A stretch of DNA of 64,000 nt, from the NCBI RefSeq assembly GCF_034377145.1, contig NZ_CP139708.1, positions 1 through 64,000 of the forward strand, given 5' to 3'. Of this stretch, positions 35,232 to 43,978 are shown one piece after another. The DNA comes from Sulfitobacter sp. OXR-159 (GTDB lineage Bacteria > Pseudomonadota > Alphaproteobacteria > Rhodobacterales > Rhodobacteraceae). Under the pieces are notes generated by a model that saw only the letters and a program-made list of their open reading frames with translations, was not told where the DNA came from and searched no databases. The position numbers and the translations under genes were made by a program. Position 1 is the first letter of the stretch. Each line of letters starts with the position of its first letter.

Positions 35232-35258
35232 ATTTTATGTCGACAAATAAAATACAAT
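35232..35258 (+). promoter_or_regulatory. Candidate GntR operator with -10 element
   Basis: Inverted repeat ATTTTAT-N8-ATAAAAT (35232-35253) with the inner palindrome TGTCGACA (35238-35245), the short GT...AC form bound by FCD-type GntR proteins. A -10-like TACAAT (35253-35258) abuts it, about 60 bases before the DapA-family start. Confidence 0.5.
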
Positions 35259-35317
35259 AGCTAAGATGCAGCCAATCCCGGCAATATCGCAGCCGGATTC
35301 TATGAATGGAGAGACAA

Positions 35318-36280
35318 ATGACCCCTTCGATTTTTTCCGGCTGCATCCCGGCCCTGATGACCCCCTGCACGGCAGACCGGAAACCCGATTTCGATGCGCT
35401 GGTGCGCATGGGCAAAAAGCTAATCGCCGATGGTATGAGCGCGGTCGTCTACTGCGGCTCCATGGGCGATTGGCCGTTGCTGACAGATGCAGAGCGGATG
35501 GAGGGCGTTGAGCGTTTGGTTGATGCGGGTGTGCCGGTCGTTGTTGGCACGGGTGCTGTGAACACCAAGCTGGCCGCCGAACATGCGGCCCATGCGCAAA
35601 GGGTCGGCGCGAAGGGGTTGATGTTGATCCCACGCATCCTGTCGCGCGGCACGTCGGTTGCGGCGCAGAAGGATCACTTCAAAACCGTTTTGTCGGCCGC
35701 GCCAGAACTTCCTGCCGTGATTTACAACAGCCCCTATTACGGCTTCGCCACCCGCGCCGATCTGTTCTTTGCCCTGCGGGCCGAGCATTCGAACCTCGTG
35801 GGTTTCAAAGAGTTCGGCGGTGCGGATGATCTGCGTTATGCAGCAGAGAACATCACCAGCCGCGATGATGAAGTTACGCTGATGATCGGGGTCGATACCA
35901 CCGTGTTCCATGGTTTCGTCAATTGCGGTGCCACGGGCGCCATCACCGGGATCGGCAATGTGCTGCCCCGCGAAGTGCTGCATCTCGTAGCCCTCAGCCA
36001 AGCCGCAGCGGCGGGCGATGCCGAAGCGCGCCAGCGGGCGCAGGAACTCGACGCGGCGCTTGGTGTTCTTTCCTCCTTTGATGAGGGGCCGGACCTCGTG
36101 CTTTATTATAAGCACCTGATGGTGCTTGAGGGCCATGGGGAATATGCGTTGCATTTTAACGAGACCGACGCTCTGACCGACAGCCAGCGCGGCTATGCCG
36201 AGGCGCAGTACCGGCTGTTCCGGACATGGTATGCCGATTGGAGCAAGCAGGGCGGCGCGGTCGCGAAATACGCCGCCTAA
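35318..36280 (+). CDS. Dihydrodipicolinate synthase/N-acetylneuraminate lyase family protein
   Basis: Class I aldolase-fold enzyme of the DapA/NanA family, 320 residues. The Schiff-base lysine lies in NLVGFKEFGG and the catalytic tyrosine in AVIYNSPYYG. A GxxGE/D-like loop is visible (YCGSMGDWPLLT), with D in place of the more usual E. I use ATG 35318 with GGAGAG just upstream; the ATG at 35306 falls within that ribosome-binding region. Its own GntR regulator and a terminator at both ends make it a single-gene unit. It is unlikely to be the housekeeping lysine enzyme; a catabolic 2-oxo-acid lyase or deaminase is more plausible. Confidence 0.88.
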   Translation: MTPSIFSGCIPALMTPCTADRKPDFDALVRMGKKLIADGMSAVVYCGSMGDWPLLTDAERMEGVERLVDAGVPVVVGTGAVNTKLAAEHAAHAQRVGAKGLMLIPRILSRGTSVAAQKDHFKTVLSAAPELPAVIYNSPYYGFATRADLFFALRAEHSNLVGFKEFGGADDLRYAAENITSRDDEVTLMIGVDTTVFHGFVNCGATGAITGIGNVLPREVLHLVALSQAAAAGDAEARQRAQELDAALGVLSSFDEGPDLVLYYKHLMVLEGHGEYALHFNETDALTDSQRGYAEAQYRLFRTWYADWSKQGGAVAKYAA

Positions 36281-36308
36281 TCCTCCTCCCAACTCTCCCC
36301 GGCTGGGC

Positions 36309-36337
36309 AGGCCCGTCGCATCTGCGGCGGGCCTTTT
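36309..36337 (+). terminator. Rho-independent terminator
   Basis: 11-bp stem AGGCCCGTCGC / GCGGCGGGCCT (one G-U pair) with an ATCT loop and TTTT, 29 bases after the DapA-family stop. Confidence 0.85.
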
Positions 36338-36368
36338 GCGTTGTTTTGCGCCCTTTCGAAGAAGATAA

Positions 36369-36397
36369 TTGCAAACGCATATAAATTTGACTAGCAT
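36369..36397 (+). promoter_or_regulatory. Promoter of the cyclase-MarR-oxidoreductase operon
   Basis: -35 TTGCAA (36369-36374), 17-base spacer, -10 TAGCAT (36392-36397). A partial inverted repeat (TA..TGC-N4-GCA..TA, about 36366-36383) overlaps the -35 and may bind the operon's own MarR. It is not similar to the operator at 10430. Confidence 0.55.
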
Positions 36398-36454
36398 CTT
36401 TTCAGGGGCCAACGCATCGGGAGTGGGTGCGCCATTTGAGGGAGAATGTTTGAA

Positions 36455-37246
36455 ATGAGTGCTACGGATTTAATGCGTGATTTTGGGGCGATGCTCGCCT
36501 CTGGCGGGGTCGAAGTGGTGGATTGTTCGGGCGTTTTGGGGCCGGATACGCCGATCCTGCAACTGCCCGCAGACTTTGCAAAGCCGACACCGAAGGTCGA
36601 GATTCACAAGATCAGCGAATATGACGAGGATGGCCCGTTCTTTGCATGGAACTGGATGGTGCTGGGAGAGCATTCCGGCACGCATTTCGATGCGCCGCAC
36701 CACTGGATCACCGGCAAGGATTACGACGACGGCTTTACCGATACGCTCGACGTGCAGCGCCTCGTTGCGCCGGTGAATGTGATCGACTGTTCGCAGCAAT
36801 CTCAAGAAGACCCGGATTTCCTGCTCGACGCCAAGGGCATCAAGGAATGGGAAGCAGAATATGGTGAGATTGGTAAGGGCGAATGGGTCGTCATGCGCAC
36901 CGATTGGGACAGCCGTGTGAACGACGAAGCGCGGTTCCTTAACGCGGATGAGACCGGCCCCCACAGCCCCGGACCGACCCCGGATGCGATTGAATATCTG
37001 ATGAGCAAAAAGATTGTTGGTTGGGGCACCCAATGCATCGGCACCGACGCGGGCCAAGCGGGCGAGATGGAGCCGCCGTATCCTGCGCATAACCTGCTGC
37101 ATAAGAACAATTGTTTCGGTCTTGCCAGCCTTGCCAACCTCGACAAGCTGCCGCCCAAGGGCGCGATCCTGATTGCGGCACCGCTGAAGATCAAGAACGG
37201 TACCGGCAGCCCCATTCGGGCGCTGGCGCTGGTGCCGAAGGGCTGA
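36455..37246 (+). CDS. Cyclase-family hydrolase, isatin hydrolase-like
   Basis: A 263-residue PF04199 metal hydrolase. Metal-binding residues are H73-SGT-H77-F-D79-AP-H-H83. Motifs such as PFFAWNWMVLGEHSGTHFD, GPHSPGPTPDAIEY and GTDAGQAGEMEPPYPAH look very close, from memory, to the Mn-dependent isatin hydrolase characterised from Labrenzia aggregata; this needs an alignment. That enzyme opens isatin to isatinate. ATG 36455 has better ribosome-site spacing than ATG 36446. It lies 3 bases upstream of a MarR gene and in one operon with a 2-oxo-acid ferredoxin oxidoreductase, for which isatinate would be a suitable substrate. Confidence 0.85.
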   Translation: MSATDLMRDFGAMLASGGVEVVDCSGVLGPDTPILQLPADFAKPTPKVEIHKISEYDEDGPFFAWNWMVLGEHSGTHFDAPHHWITGKDYDDGFTDTLDVQRLVAPVNVIDCSQQSQEDPDFLLDAKGIKEWEAEYGEIGKGEWVVMRTDWDSRVNDEARFLNADETGPHSPGPTPDAIEYLMSKKIVGWGTQCIGTDAGQAGEMEPPYPAHNLLHKNNCFGLASLANLDKLPPKGAILIAAPLKIKNGTGSPIRALALVPKG

Positions 37247-37249
37247 CCG

Positions 37250-37729
37250 GTGGCAGATACATCACCTTCCGAGGCGGGGAATGCGCCGCTGGATCAGATG
37301 GGCCTCGATAATTTCGCGCCCTATTTGATGAACCGGATCATGGGGCGGTATAACGCCGCCCTGTCGGCGGAGATGGCCGCGCTTGGGCTGACCACGCCGC
37401 AGATGCGCTCTCTCGCCGTGCTGTCGGTGACCGATGGCATCCTGATCCGCGAATTGGCCGTCTATGCCGTGGTGCAGCAATCCACGCTGAGCCGCGCGCT
37501 CGACGCGCTGGTGCGCGACGGGTTGGTACGGCGCGAGACCGATGCGGCCGACAGCCGTGCTACGCGCGTCTATCTGACCGACAAGGGGCAAGAGGCCTAT
37601 GCAAGGCTTTGGCCGCATATGGCAGAGGCCTATGACGCGATGTTCAAAGGCATCGGCGCGGCCGAGAAAGAGGCCTTTGTGGCCACGCTGCGCACCATGC
37701 TGCGCAACATCCGAAAACACGATTTTTAA
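37250..37729 (+). CDS. MarR family transcriptional regulator
   Basis: A 159-residue MarR protein starting with GTG 37250, 3 bases after the cyclase-family gene. Winged-helix region about residues 45-115: LAVLSVTDGILIRELAVYAV, STLSRALDALVRDGLVRRE, and the wing DAADSRATRVYLT. It is embedded between the hydrolase and the oxidoreductase genes, so it probably autoregulates this operon in response to its substrate. It is a separate protein from the MarR at 9837-10331; the two DNA-recognition helices clearly differ. Confidence 0.9.
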   Translation: MADTSPSEAGNAPLDQMGLDNFAPYLMNRIMGRYNAALSAEMAALGLTTPQMRSLAVLSVTDGILIRELAVYAVVQQSTLSRALDALVRDGLVRRETDAADSRATRVYLTDKGQEAYARLWPHMAEAYDAMFKGIGAAEKEAFVATLRTMLRNIRKHDF

Positions 37730-37738
37730 GAGGGTCCG

Positions 37739-39889
37739 ATGGCCGAACGTTCGTTCAAGGCAGAGGTGGAACACCTGCGCAAAGGGGATGGCGACGTCTT
37801 CACAGGTGAGGGTATCCTCGCGATTACCAAGGCGCTGTTGGAGAACGGGGTCGGCTATGTGGGCGGCTATCAGGGCGCCCCGATCTCGCATCTGATGGAC
37901 GTGTTGGCCGATGCCGAAGAGCTGATGGGCGAACTTGGCGTGCGGTTCGAGGCGAACGCTTCAGAGGCCGCAGCGGCGGCGATGCTGGCGGCTTCGGTGC
38001 ACTACCCCATTCGCGGGGCGGTGACCTTTAAAGGGCCGGTGGGGGTGAATGTGGCCTCGGACGCGCTGGCGAACCTTAGTTCCTCCGGCGTGACCGGCGG
38101 CGCGCTGGTGATCGTGGGCGAAGACTATGGCGAGGGCTCTTCGATCATGCAGGAGCGCAGCCATGGTTTCGCGATGAAGTCGCAGTTCTGGATGCTCGAC
38201 CCACGCCCGAACCTGCCTTGCATTACCAAAGCGGTGAAAGACGGGTTTGAACTGTCGGAGGCGAGCAACACGCCCGTCATGCTGATGGTCCGCATCCGGT
38301 CTTGCCATGTGACGGGCAGTTTTGAGACGCGCGACAACCAGCGCCCACCGCTGACCGTGGCCGAAGCCGCCGCCAACCCGCGCTCGGACTTCAACCGCGT
38401 GGTGCTGCCGCCGATGTCTTATCTGCATGAGAAGGACAAGATCGAAAACCGCTGGCCTGCCGCTGAAAAGTTCATTCGCGACAATGGGTTGAATGAGTTC
38501 CTTGGCCCCGAGAAAGCGCCCTTGGGCGTCGTGGTGCAGGGCGGCATGTACAATTCGGTCATCCGGGCGCTGCAACGGCTGGGGCTGGCCGATATCCACG
38601 GCCAGACCGAAGTGCCGCTTTATGTGCTGAACGTCACCTATCCGCTTTTGCGGGACGAGTTCGACGAATTCTGCGCGGGCAAAGAGCATGTGCTGGTGGT
38701 CGAGGAAGGCCAGCCCGATCACATCGAACAGCAACTCGGCTCCTACCTCTACAGGCTCGAACGCAAGGTGAAACTGCACGGTAAGGACGTGCTGCCGATG
38801 GCGGGTGAATATACCGGGCAGGTGCTGCTCGATGGGATGACTGCTTTCCTAAAAATTGCCGCGCCCGAAATGCTCCCCGGCGCCGTGCGCGCGCCCAATG
38901 CCGAAGCGCCCGCAATCCCCGATCTGTCCGACACCGTGCCGATCCGCCCGCCGGGTTTTTGCACTGGCTGCCCTGAACGCCCGATTTTTGCCGCGATGAA
39001 ACTGACCGAGCAAGAGCTGGGCAAGCACCAGATCACCGGCGATATCGGTTGCCACCTTTTCGGGTGCCTGCCGCCCTTTGAGATCGGCGGCTCGACCATG
39101 GGCTATGGCCTTGGCCCCGCGTCGAATGCGGCCTTTGACGGGGGTGGCGACAGGCGCGTGATTTCGATCCTTGGCGATGGCGGCTTCTGGCACAACGGGC
39201 TCTCGACCTCAATCGGGAACATGGTGTTCAACAAGTCCGACAGCGTCGCGGTGATCGTCGACAACTACTATTCCGCCGCCACGGGCGGGCAGGACGTGAT
39301 GTCCTCGCGGGCGCATAACGACACGAAATCAACCAACAATCCGATCTCTAAGGCGCTCAAAGGCGTCGGCGTCGAATGGGTGCGCCAGATCGACCGGACC
39401 TATGACGTGGGTAAACTGCGCGAGGTGCTGCGCGAGGCGCTGACCACCGATTATAAGGGGCCGAAGGTCATCGTGGCCTCCTCGGAATGTATGCTCAACA
39501 AGCAGCGCCGCGAAAAGCCCCTGCGCAACAAGGCGATCAAGGAAGGTCGCCGCATGGAGGTGCCGCGCTTTGGCGTCGATGCGGATGTTTGCACCGGGGA
39601 TCATGCCTGCATCCGGCTCTCGGGCTGCCCGTCGCTGTCGCTGAAACGGCTCGACGATCCACTGCGCGACGATCCGGTGGCGCATATCGATCAGACCTGT
39701 GTGGGCTGCGGCAACTGCGGCGAAGTGGCCGATACGGCGGTGCTTTGCCCGTCGTTTTACCAAGCGGATGTGGTGCATAATCCGACGCGGTTTGAGCGGT
39801 GGCGTGCCGATAAATCCAGCCAGATCATCGCTTGGCTGCAAAGACGGCGCGACGCCAAGCGGCTGCGCAGCGAAGGAGTGACGACGTGA
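37739..39889 (+). CDS. iorA: Indolepyruvate ferredoxin oxidoreductase alpha subunit (IorA-type)
   Basis: TPP-dependent 2-oxo-acid:ferredoxin oxidoreductase subunit, 716 residues. The order is a pyrimidine-binding domain (VGYVGGYQGAPIS near residue 40; FEANASEAAAAAM), a middle transketolase C-like domain, a TPP-binding domain (FCTGCPERPIF, GDIGCHLFGC, ILGDGGFWHNGL) and a C-terminal double [4Fe-4S] ferredoxin (CTGDHACIRLSGC; CVGCGNCGEVADTAVLC). Family enzymes convert aryl-2-oxo acids plus CoA to acyl-CoA, CO2 and reduced ferredoxin. Operon context with an isatin-hydrolase-like gene raises isatinate as substrate; indolepyruvate or phenylpyruvate is the default assumption. Confidence 0.92.
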   Translation: MAERSFKAEVEHLRKGDGDVFTGEGILAITKALLENGVGYVGGYQGAPISHLMDVLADAEELMGELGVRFEANASEAAAAAMLAASVHYPIRGAVTFKGPVGVNVASDALANLSSSGVTGGALVIVGEDYGEGSSIMQERSHGFAMKSQFWMLDPRPNLPCITKAVKDGFELSEASNTPVMLMVRIRSCHVTGSFETRDNQRPPLTVAEAAANPRSDFNRVVLPPMSYLHEKDKIENRWPAAEKFIRDNGLNEFLGPEKAPLGVVVQGGMYNSVIRALQRLGLADIHGQTEVPLYVLNVTYPLLRDEFDEFCAGKEHVLVVEEGQPDHIEQQLGSYLYRLERKVKLHGKDVLPMAGEYTGQVLLDGMTAFLKIAAPEMLPGAVRAPNAEAPAIPDLSDTVPIRPPGFCTGCPERPIFAAMKLTEQELGKHQITGDIGCHLFGCLPPFEIGGSTMGYGLGPASNAAFDGGGDRRVISILGDGGFWHNGLSTSIGNMVFNKSDSVAVIVDNYYSAATGGQDVMSSRAHNDTKSTNNPISKALKGVGVEWVRQIDRTYDVGKLREVLREALTTDYKGPKVIVASSECMLNKQRREKPLRNKAIKEGRRMEVPRFGVDADVCTGDHACIRLSGCPSLSLKRLDDPLRDDPVAHIDQTCVGCGNCGEVADTAVLCPSFYQADVVHNPTRFERWRADKSSQIIAWLQRRRDAKRLRSEGVTT

Positions 39890-41430
39890 ATTTGGTTCTG
39901 CCGCAAAAGACACCCGACGCGCGTGTCGGCGAAATCATCAAGCTCGCGGTCATGGCCGTGGGCGGGCAGGGCGGCGGCGTCTTGACCGGGTGGATCGAAT
40001 CTATGGCCCGGGCCGAAGGCTATGTTTGTCAGGCGACCTCGGTCGCGGGGGTGGCGCAGCGCACTGGGGCCACGATCTATTACGTTGAGATGGCACCGAA
40101 AACCGCGTTTGAGCCGGTCTTTGCCCTCGCCCCTGCGGCGGGCGATGTCGACGTGTTGATCGCGGCTGAGATGATGGAGGTTGGCCGCGCCGTGATGCGC
40201 GGTTTTGTGACGCCAGACCGCACCACGCTGATCGGCTCGACCCACCGCGCCCTTGCGGTGAGCGAGAAGATGGCGCCCGGCGATGGCATTGCCAATGCCG
40301 ATGAAGTGCGCGCGGCGGCTGAGATCGCGGCGCAGAAACTGGTGCTCGAAGACATGGAAGGGCTGGCCGTGGGCGCGGGCTCTGTCATCTCGGCCTCGCT
40401 CTTTGGCGCTTTGGCCGGGTCTGGCGCGCTGCCGTTCCGCCGGGAGGCCTATGAGGATGCGATCCGCGCCGGGGGCAAGGGGGTGGAGCCCTCGTTGCGT
40501 GCCTTCGCCGTGGGCTTTGACGCGGCGCAGGGCCGTCTGCCCAACGCCGCCCCGGTCCCTGTGGAAGACCCCGAAACCGCATTCCGCCTTGCCGGGCCGG
40601 ACGCGCTGCAAAGCCAGTGGGACGCGCTGGTCACCCGCGCCGATGCGCTGCCCGAAGCGGTGCATGATCTGGCTTTTGCGGGGCTTGCCAAGGTCGTGAA
40701 CTACCAAGGCTGCGCCTATGGCACGCTCTATCTTGATCGGCTCGATACCGTGTTGGCCCGTGACAACGCCGCGCAGGACTGGCGGCTTTCGGCGGCTGCG
40801 GCGAAATATATTGCCAACGCCATGGCCTATGACGACATCATTCGCGTTGCAGACCTGAAAACCCGCGCGCCGCGCTTTGCGCATATCCGGCAAGAGATGC
40901 GGGCGGGCGATGCCAACCTCATGCAGCTGACCGAATATTTTCACCCCCGCGCCGACGAAATCGCGGGCCTGATGCCTGCCCGTCTTGGCGCAAAGGTAGA
41001 GGCGAGCGAGAAGTGGATGGCGCGTCTGAACCGCTGGTTCGACAAGGGCCGCCGCCTGCGCACCGACAGGCTGCCTGCGTTTCTCATGCTGCATGTTCTG
41101 GGCGGGCTTAAAGGGTATCGTCTGAAAACCCACCGCCATGCCATCGAAGTGGCCCATCTTGAGAATTGGCTGTCGCGCTGTATGGCGGAGGTCGAAGCCG
41201 ATTACGACTCGGCGGTTGAACTGGTGAAATGCCGACGGCTCATCAAAGGCTATTCCGACACCCATGCGCGGGGTCTGGGCAAGTTCGACAAGGTGATGGA
41301 TGCCGCCGCGCTGCTGCGCGGGCGAAAGGACGCGGCGCAGTGGATTGCACGTCTGCGCGAGGCGGCGCTGCAAGATGCCGAAGGAAAGGCGCTCGACGGG
41401 GCCATCGCGACGGTGCGGTCTTTCGTCTAG
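39886..41430 (+). CDS. iorB: Indolepyruvate oxidoreductase beta subunit (IorB-type, long form)
   Basis: Gamma/beta-type subunit that completes the 2-oxo-acid oxidoreductase, 514 residues. The N-terminal catalytic domain (about 15-210: AVMAVGGQGGGVLTGWIE, VAGVAQRTGATIYYVE) is followed by the longer C-terminal DUF6537-like region found in proteobacterial forms. The GTG start at 39886 overlaps the iorA stop (GTGA) and has AAGGAG eight bases upstream; the frame is open further upstream within iorA but that part is not family-like. Last gene of the operon before a 128-base gap. Confidence 0.9.
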   Translation: MNLVLPQKTPDARVGEIIKLAVMAVGGQGGGVLTGWIESMARAEGYVCQATSVAGVAQRTGATIYYVEMAPKTAFEPVFALAPAAGDVDVLIAAEMMEVGRAVMRGFVTPDRTTLIGSTHRALAVSEKMAPGDGIANADEVRAAAEIAAQKLVLEDMEGLAVGAGSVISASLFGALAGSGALPFRREAYEDAIRAGGKGVEPSLRAFAVGFDAAQGRLPNAAPVPVEDPETAFRLAGPDALQSQWDALVTRADALPEAVHDLAFAGLAKVVNYQGCAYGTLYLDRLDTVLARDNAAQDWRLSAAAAKYIANAMAYDDIIRVADLKTRAPRFAHIRQEMRAGDANLMQLTEYFHPRADEIAGLMPARLGAKVEASEKWMARLNRWFDKGRRLRTDRLPAFLMLHVLGGLKGYRLKTHRHAIEVAHLENWLSRCMAEVEADYDSAVELVKCRRLIKGYSDTHARGLGKFDKVMDAAALLRGRKDAAQWIARLREAALQDAEGKALDGAIATVRSFV

Positions 41431-41558
41431 GGGCCGTGCCCGTTTTTTGGGCAGATGTGGGGCGGATCAACCTCCCGACGGTGCGGGGTCACCCAATCTC
41501 AGTTGACCGGGTGCCTCAGCCCCGCATAGCTGGGGGCGCACAAAGGGGGGCCGCTGCC

Positions 41559-42161
41559 ATGGAACTGTCGCATCTCATCGCCTTTAACATCGCGCTCATC
41601 GCGTCGATCCTCAGCCCCGGCCCGGCCTTTCTGATCGCGCTGAAAACCACGCTGAGTTCGGGGCGGCGGGCGGGTGTTGCCGTGGGGCTTGGTCTTGGCC
41701 TCGTGGCATCGTTCTGGACCCTCGCCGCGCTCTTGGGGTTGGAGGCGGTGTTCCTCGCTTTCCCATGGGCCTATGCAGTCGTGAAATCCCTGGGCGCGGT
41801 CTATCTGCTTTATGTGGCCTTTGGCATGTGGCGCGGGGCGCGGACGCCGGTGGCAACCACGGTGACCCCCGCCCGCCATGCCTTTCGGCAGGGGCTGATG
41901 ATCAACATTCTGAACCCCAAATCAGTGCTTTTCGCCGCGGCGGTTCTGGTGGTCATCTTCCCCGAGGGGATGCGCCTGAGCGAGAACCTTTTGATCGTCG
42001 CCAACCACCTGATCATCGAAGTCGCCTTTTACACCACCATGGCCTTCGGCATGAGCCGCCCGGCAGTGAGCCAAGGCTACCTCCGCGCGAAGGTCTACTT
42101 TGACCGGGTGGCCTCAGCGGTGCTGGGGCTGTTGGGCCTGCGTCTGCTGTTCGCGCGTTAA
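41559..42161 (+). CDS. LysE/RhtB family exporter
   Basis: Small membrane exporter of 200 residues with about six hydrophobic segments and the N-terminal LysE motif ASILSPGPAFLIALKTTLSSG. ATG 41559 is preceded by a G-rich ribosome-binding site. Family members export amino acids or related compounds. It follows iorB after 128 bases, so it may extend that operon and could expel an amino-acid-like product. Its stop codon overlaps the convergent GH15 stop (TTAA shared). Confidence 0.88.
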   Translation: MELSHLIAFNIALIASILSPGPAFLIALKTTLSSGRRAGVAVGLGLGLVASFWTLAALLGLEAVFLAFPWAYAVVKSLGAVYLLYVAFGMWRGARTPVATTVTPARHAFRQGLMINILNPKSVLFAAAVLVVIFPEGMRLSENLLIVANHLIIEVAFYTTMAFGMSRPAVSQGYLRAKVYFDRVASAVLGLLGLRLLFAR

Positions 42162-43933
42162 AGCTCGGCCTCCCACCGCCGCGACAGGCGCATCGCGCCG
42201 TTGATGATGCCGACCATGGAATAGGTCTGCGGGAAGTTGCCCCAGCCCTCGCCGGTGGCGAATGCGGTGTCTTCGGACATAAGGCCAAGGTGATTGCGGG
42301 CTTCTAGCAATTCTTCGAACAGTTTGCGGGCCTCCTCTTCGCGGCCGATCCGCGCCAGCGCATCAATCCGCCAGAAAGCGCAGACGTTAAAGCCGACCTC
42401 GGGCACGCCGAAATCATCCGCCTCTTCGTAGCGCAGCATGAAGGGGCCGCGGCCCAGCACTTCGGAAAGACGCTCGACCGTGGCGATGAACCGCGGGTCT
42501 TTCGGTGGCAGGAAACCGACCTCCCCCATCAGCAAGACACTGGCGTCCAAGGTGCTGCCGCCAAAGCTTTCGACAAAAGCGCCGCGTTCTTCTGACCAAG
42601 CGTTGTCGAGGATCTTGTCGCGGATCACCTCGGCGCGCTCGGCCCAAAGGGCGGCGCGGTCGTCCAACTTCAAATGGCGCGCAATCTTGCCCAAACGGTC
42701 GCAGGCAGCCCAGCACATCAGCGACGAAGACGTGTGAATGCGGGCACGGCTGCGCAGCTCCCAAATCCCGGCATCAGGTTCGTCGTGCAGCTCCCACGCC
42801 TGCTCGCCCAAGGGCTCTAGCTGTTCAAAGGCCGTGCGCCCGGTGTTCATCGGCAGGCGGTGATCAAAAAACGCGGGTGCTGCGCCAAGGATGATATTGC
42901 CATAGGTGTCATGCTGGAAATGCTCATGCGCCTGATTGCCGATCCGCACCGGCCCCATCCCGCGGAAGCCTTGTAAGCTGGGTGAGATACGTTCGGTTAA
43001 CGCCGTCTCAAGCCCGAGCCCTAGCACGGGCTGGATATGCCCGCCTTCGGCATCCGCCACGGCATTCATCAGCCATTGGAAATAATGCTCCAAGGTGCGG
43101 GTCGCGGCGAGACTGTTGAGCGCGCGCACGGTGAAAAACGCATCGCGGACCCAGCAATAGCGGTAATCCCAGTTGCGCCCCGAATCCGGCGCTTCGGGCA
43201 GCGAGGTGGTGATTGCGGCGATGACACCGCCCGTGGCCTCATAGCTGCAGAGTTTCAGCGTGATCGCGGCGCGAATGACGGCCTCTTGCCACTCGAAAGG
43301 GATCGCCAACCGCTGCGTCCAGCGCTGCCAATAGCGCGTGGTTTTGGTGCGAAAGGTGGTGCCGATCTGCTCAGGACTGTCCGACAGCGTCTCATCCGGG
43401 CCAAGGATGAAGGTCATTTCCCCTTCGAGGTTGATCATGCGCCCGTCGAGCACATGGTCAATCGGCGCGTCGGTGGTCAGACGCATGTTCTGCTCAGGCC
43501 CGACAAAGCGTACATGGTTCGACCCGCGGGTAAGCGTGGGAGCCACCTCTCCCCATTGAAAGCGCGGTTTCAGGCGCATCCTAACGCGAGGCGAACCCTC
43601 AATGCGTCGCACTTGCCGCACCAGCATCTGCGGGCGAAAGCTGCGGCCATAGGCGGTGAAACGGGGGCAGAAATCAACAATCTCAACCGCGCCCTTTGCG
43701 CTGCGCAGGACCGTGCGCAGGATCGCGGTATTGGGCAGATAGCTTTGTTCGCTTTCTGTCATGTCTTCGAGTTCGACGGCAAACTCCCCGTCGCCCTCTT
43801 CGCCCGCGCCATGACCCATCAGGCTGTGAAAGACCGGATCGCCGTCAAACCGTGGCAGGCAAAACCAGTTGATCGCTCCTTCGCGGCTGACCAGCGCCGC
43901 AACCGCGCAATTCCCGATGACACCCAGATCCAT
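42158..43933 (-). CDS. Glycoside hydrolase family 15 protein (trehalase/glucoamylase-like)
   Basis: A 591-residue GH15 enzyme with the N-terminal beta-domain (LGVIGNCAVAALVSREGAINWFCLPRFDGDPVF) and the (alpha/alpha)6 catalytic barrel. Typical barrel signatures are NWDYRYCWVRDAFFTVRAL and the C-terminal LGLMSEDTAFATGEGWGNFPQTYS. Bacterial GH15 proteins of this type are often trehalases or alpha-glucosidases. It lies 45 bases downstream of otsB on the same strand, with otsA 3 kb away, so trehalose or a related glucan is the probable substrate. No signal peptide, so cytosolic. Confidence 0.9.
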   Translation of the reverse strand: MDLGVIGNCAVAALVSREGAINWFCLPRFDGDPVFHSLMGHGAGEEGDGEFAVELEDMTESEQSYLPNTAILRTVLRSAKGAVEIVDFCPRFTAYGRSFRPQMLVRQVRRIEGSPRVRMRLKPRFQWGEVAPTLTRGSNHVRFVGPEQNMRLTTDAPIDHVLDGRMINLEGEMTFILGPDETLSDSPEQIGTTFRTKTTRYWQRWTQRLAIPFEWQEAVIRAAITLKLCSYEATGGVIAAITTSLPEAPDSGRNWDYRYCWVRDAFFTVRALNSLAATRTLEHYFQWLMNAVADAEGGHIQPVLGLGLETALTERISPSLQGFRGMGPVRIGNQAHEHFQHDTYGNIILGAAPAFFDHRLPMNTGRTAFEQLEPLGEQAWELHDEPDAGIWELRSRARIHTSSSLMCWAACDRLGKIARHLKLDDRAALWAERAEVIRDKILDNAWSEERGAFVESFGGSTLDASVLLMGEVGFLPPKDPRFIATVERLSEVLGRGPFMLRYEEADDFGVPEVGFNVCAFWRIDALARIGREEEARKLFEELLEARNHLGLMSEDTAFATGEGWGNFPQTYSMVGIINGAMRLSRRWEAEL

Positions 43934-43978
43934 ACGTCCCTCTTTTCTATTCTCAATGCGTTTGCCGGGCGGGCCGGA

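Noticed and set aside
39757..41373. 538-codon open frame on the minus strand opposite iorB
   Set aside because: Antisense shadow of a well-supported IorB gene, with no domain features.
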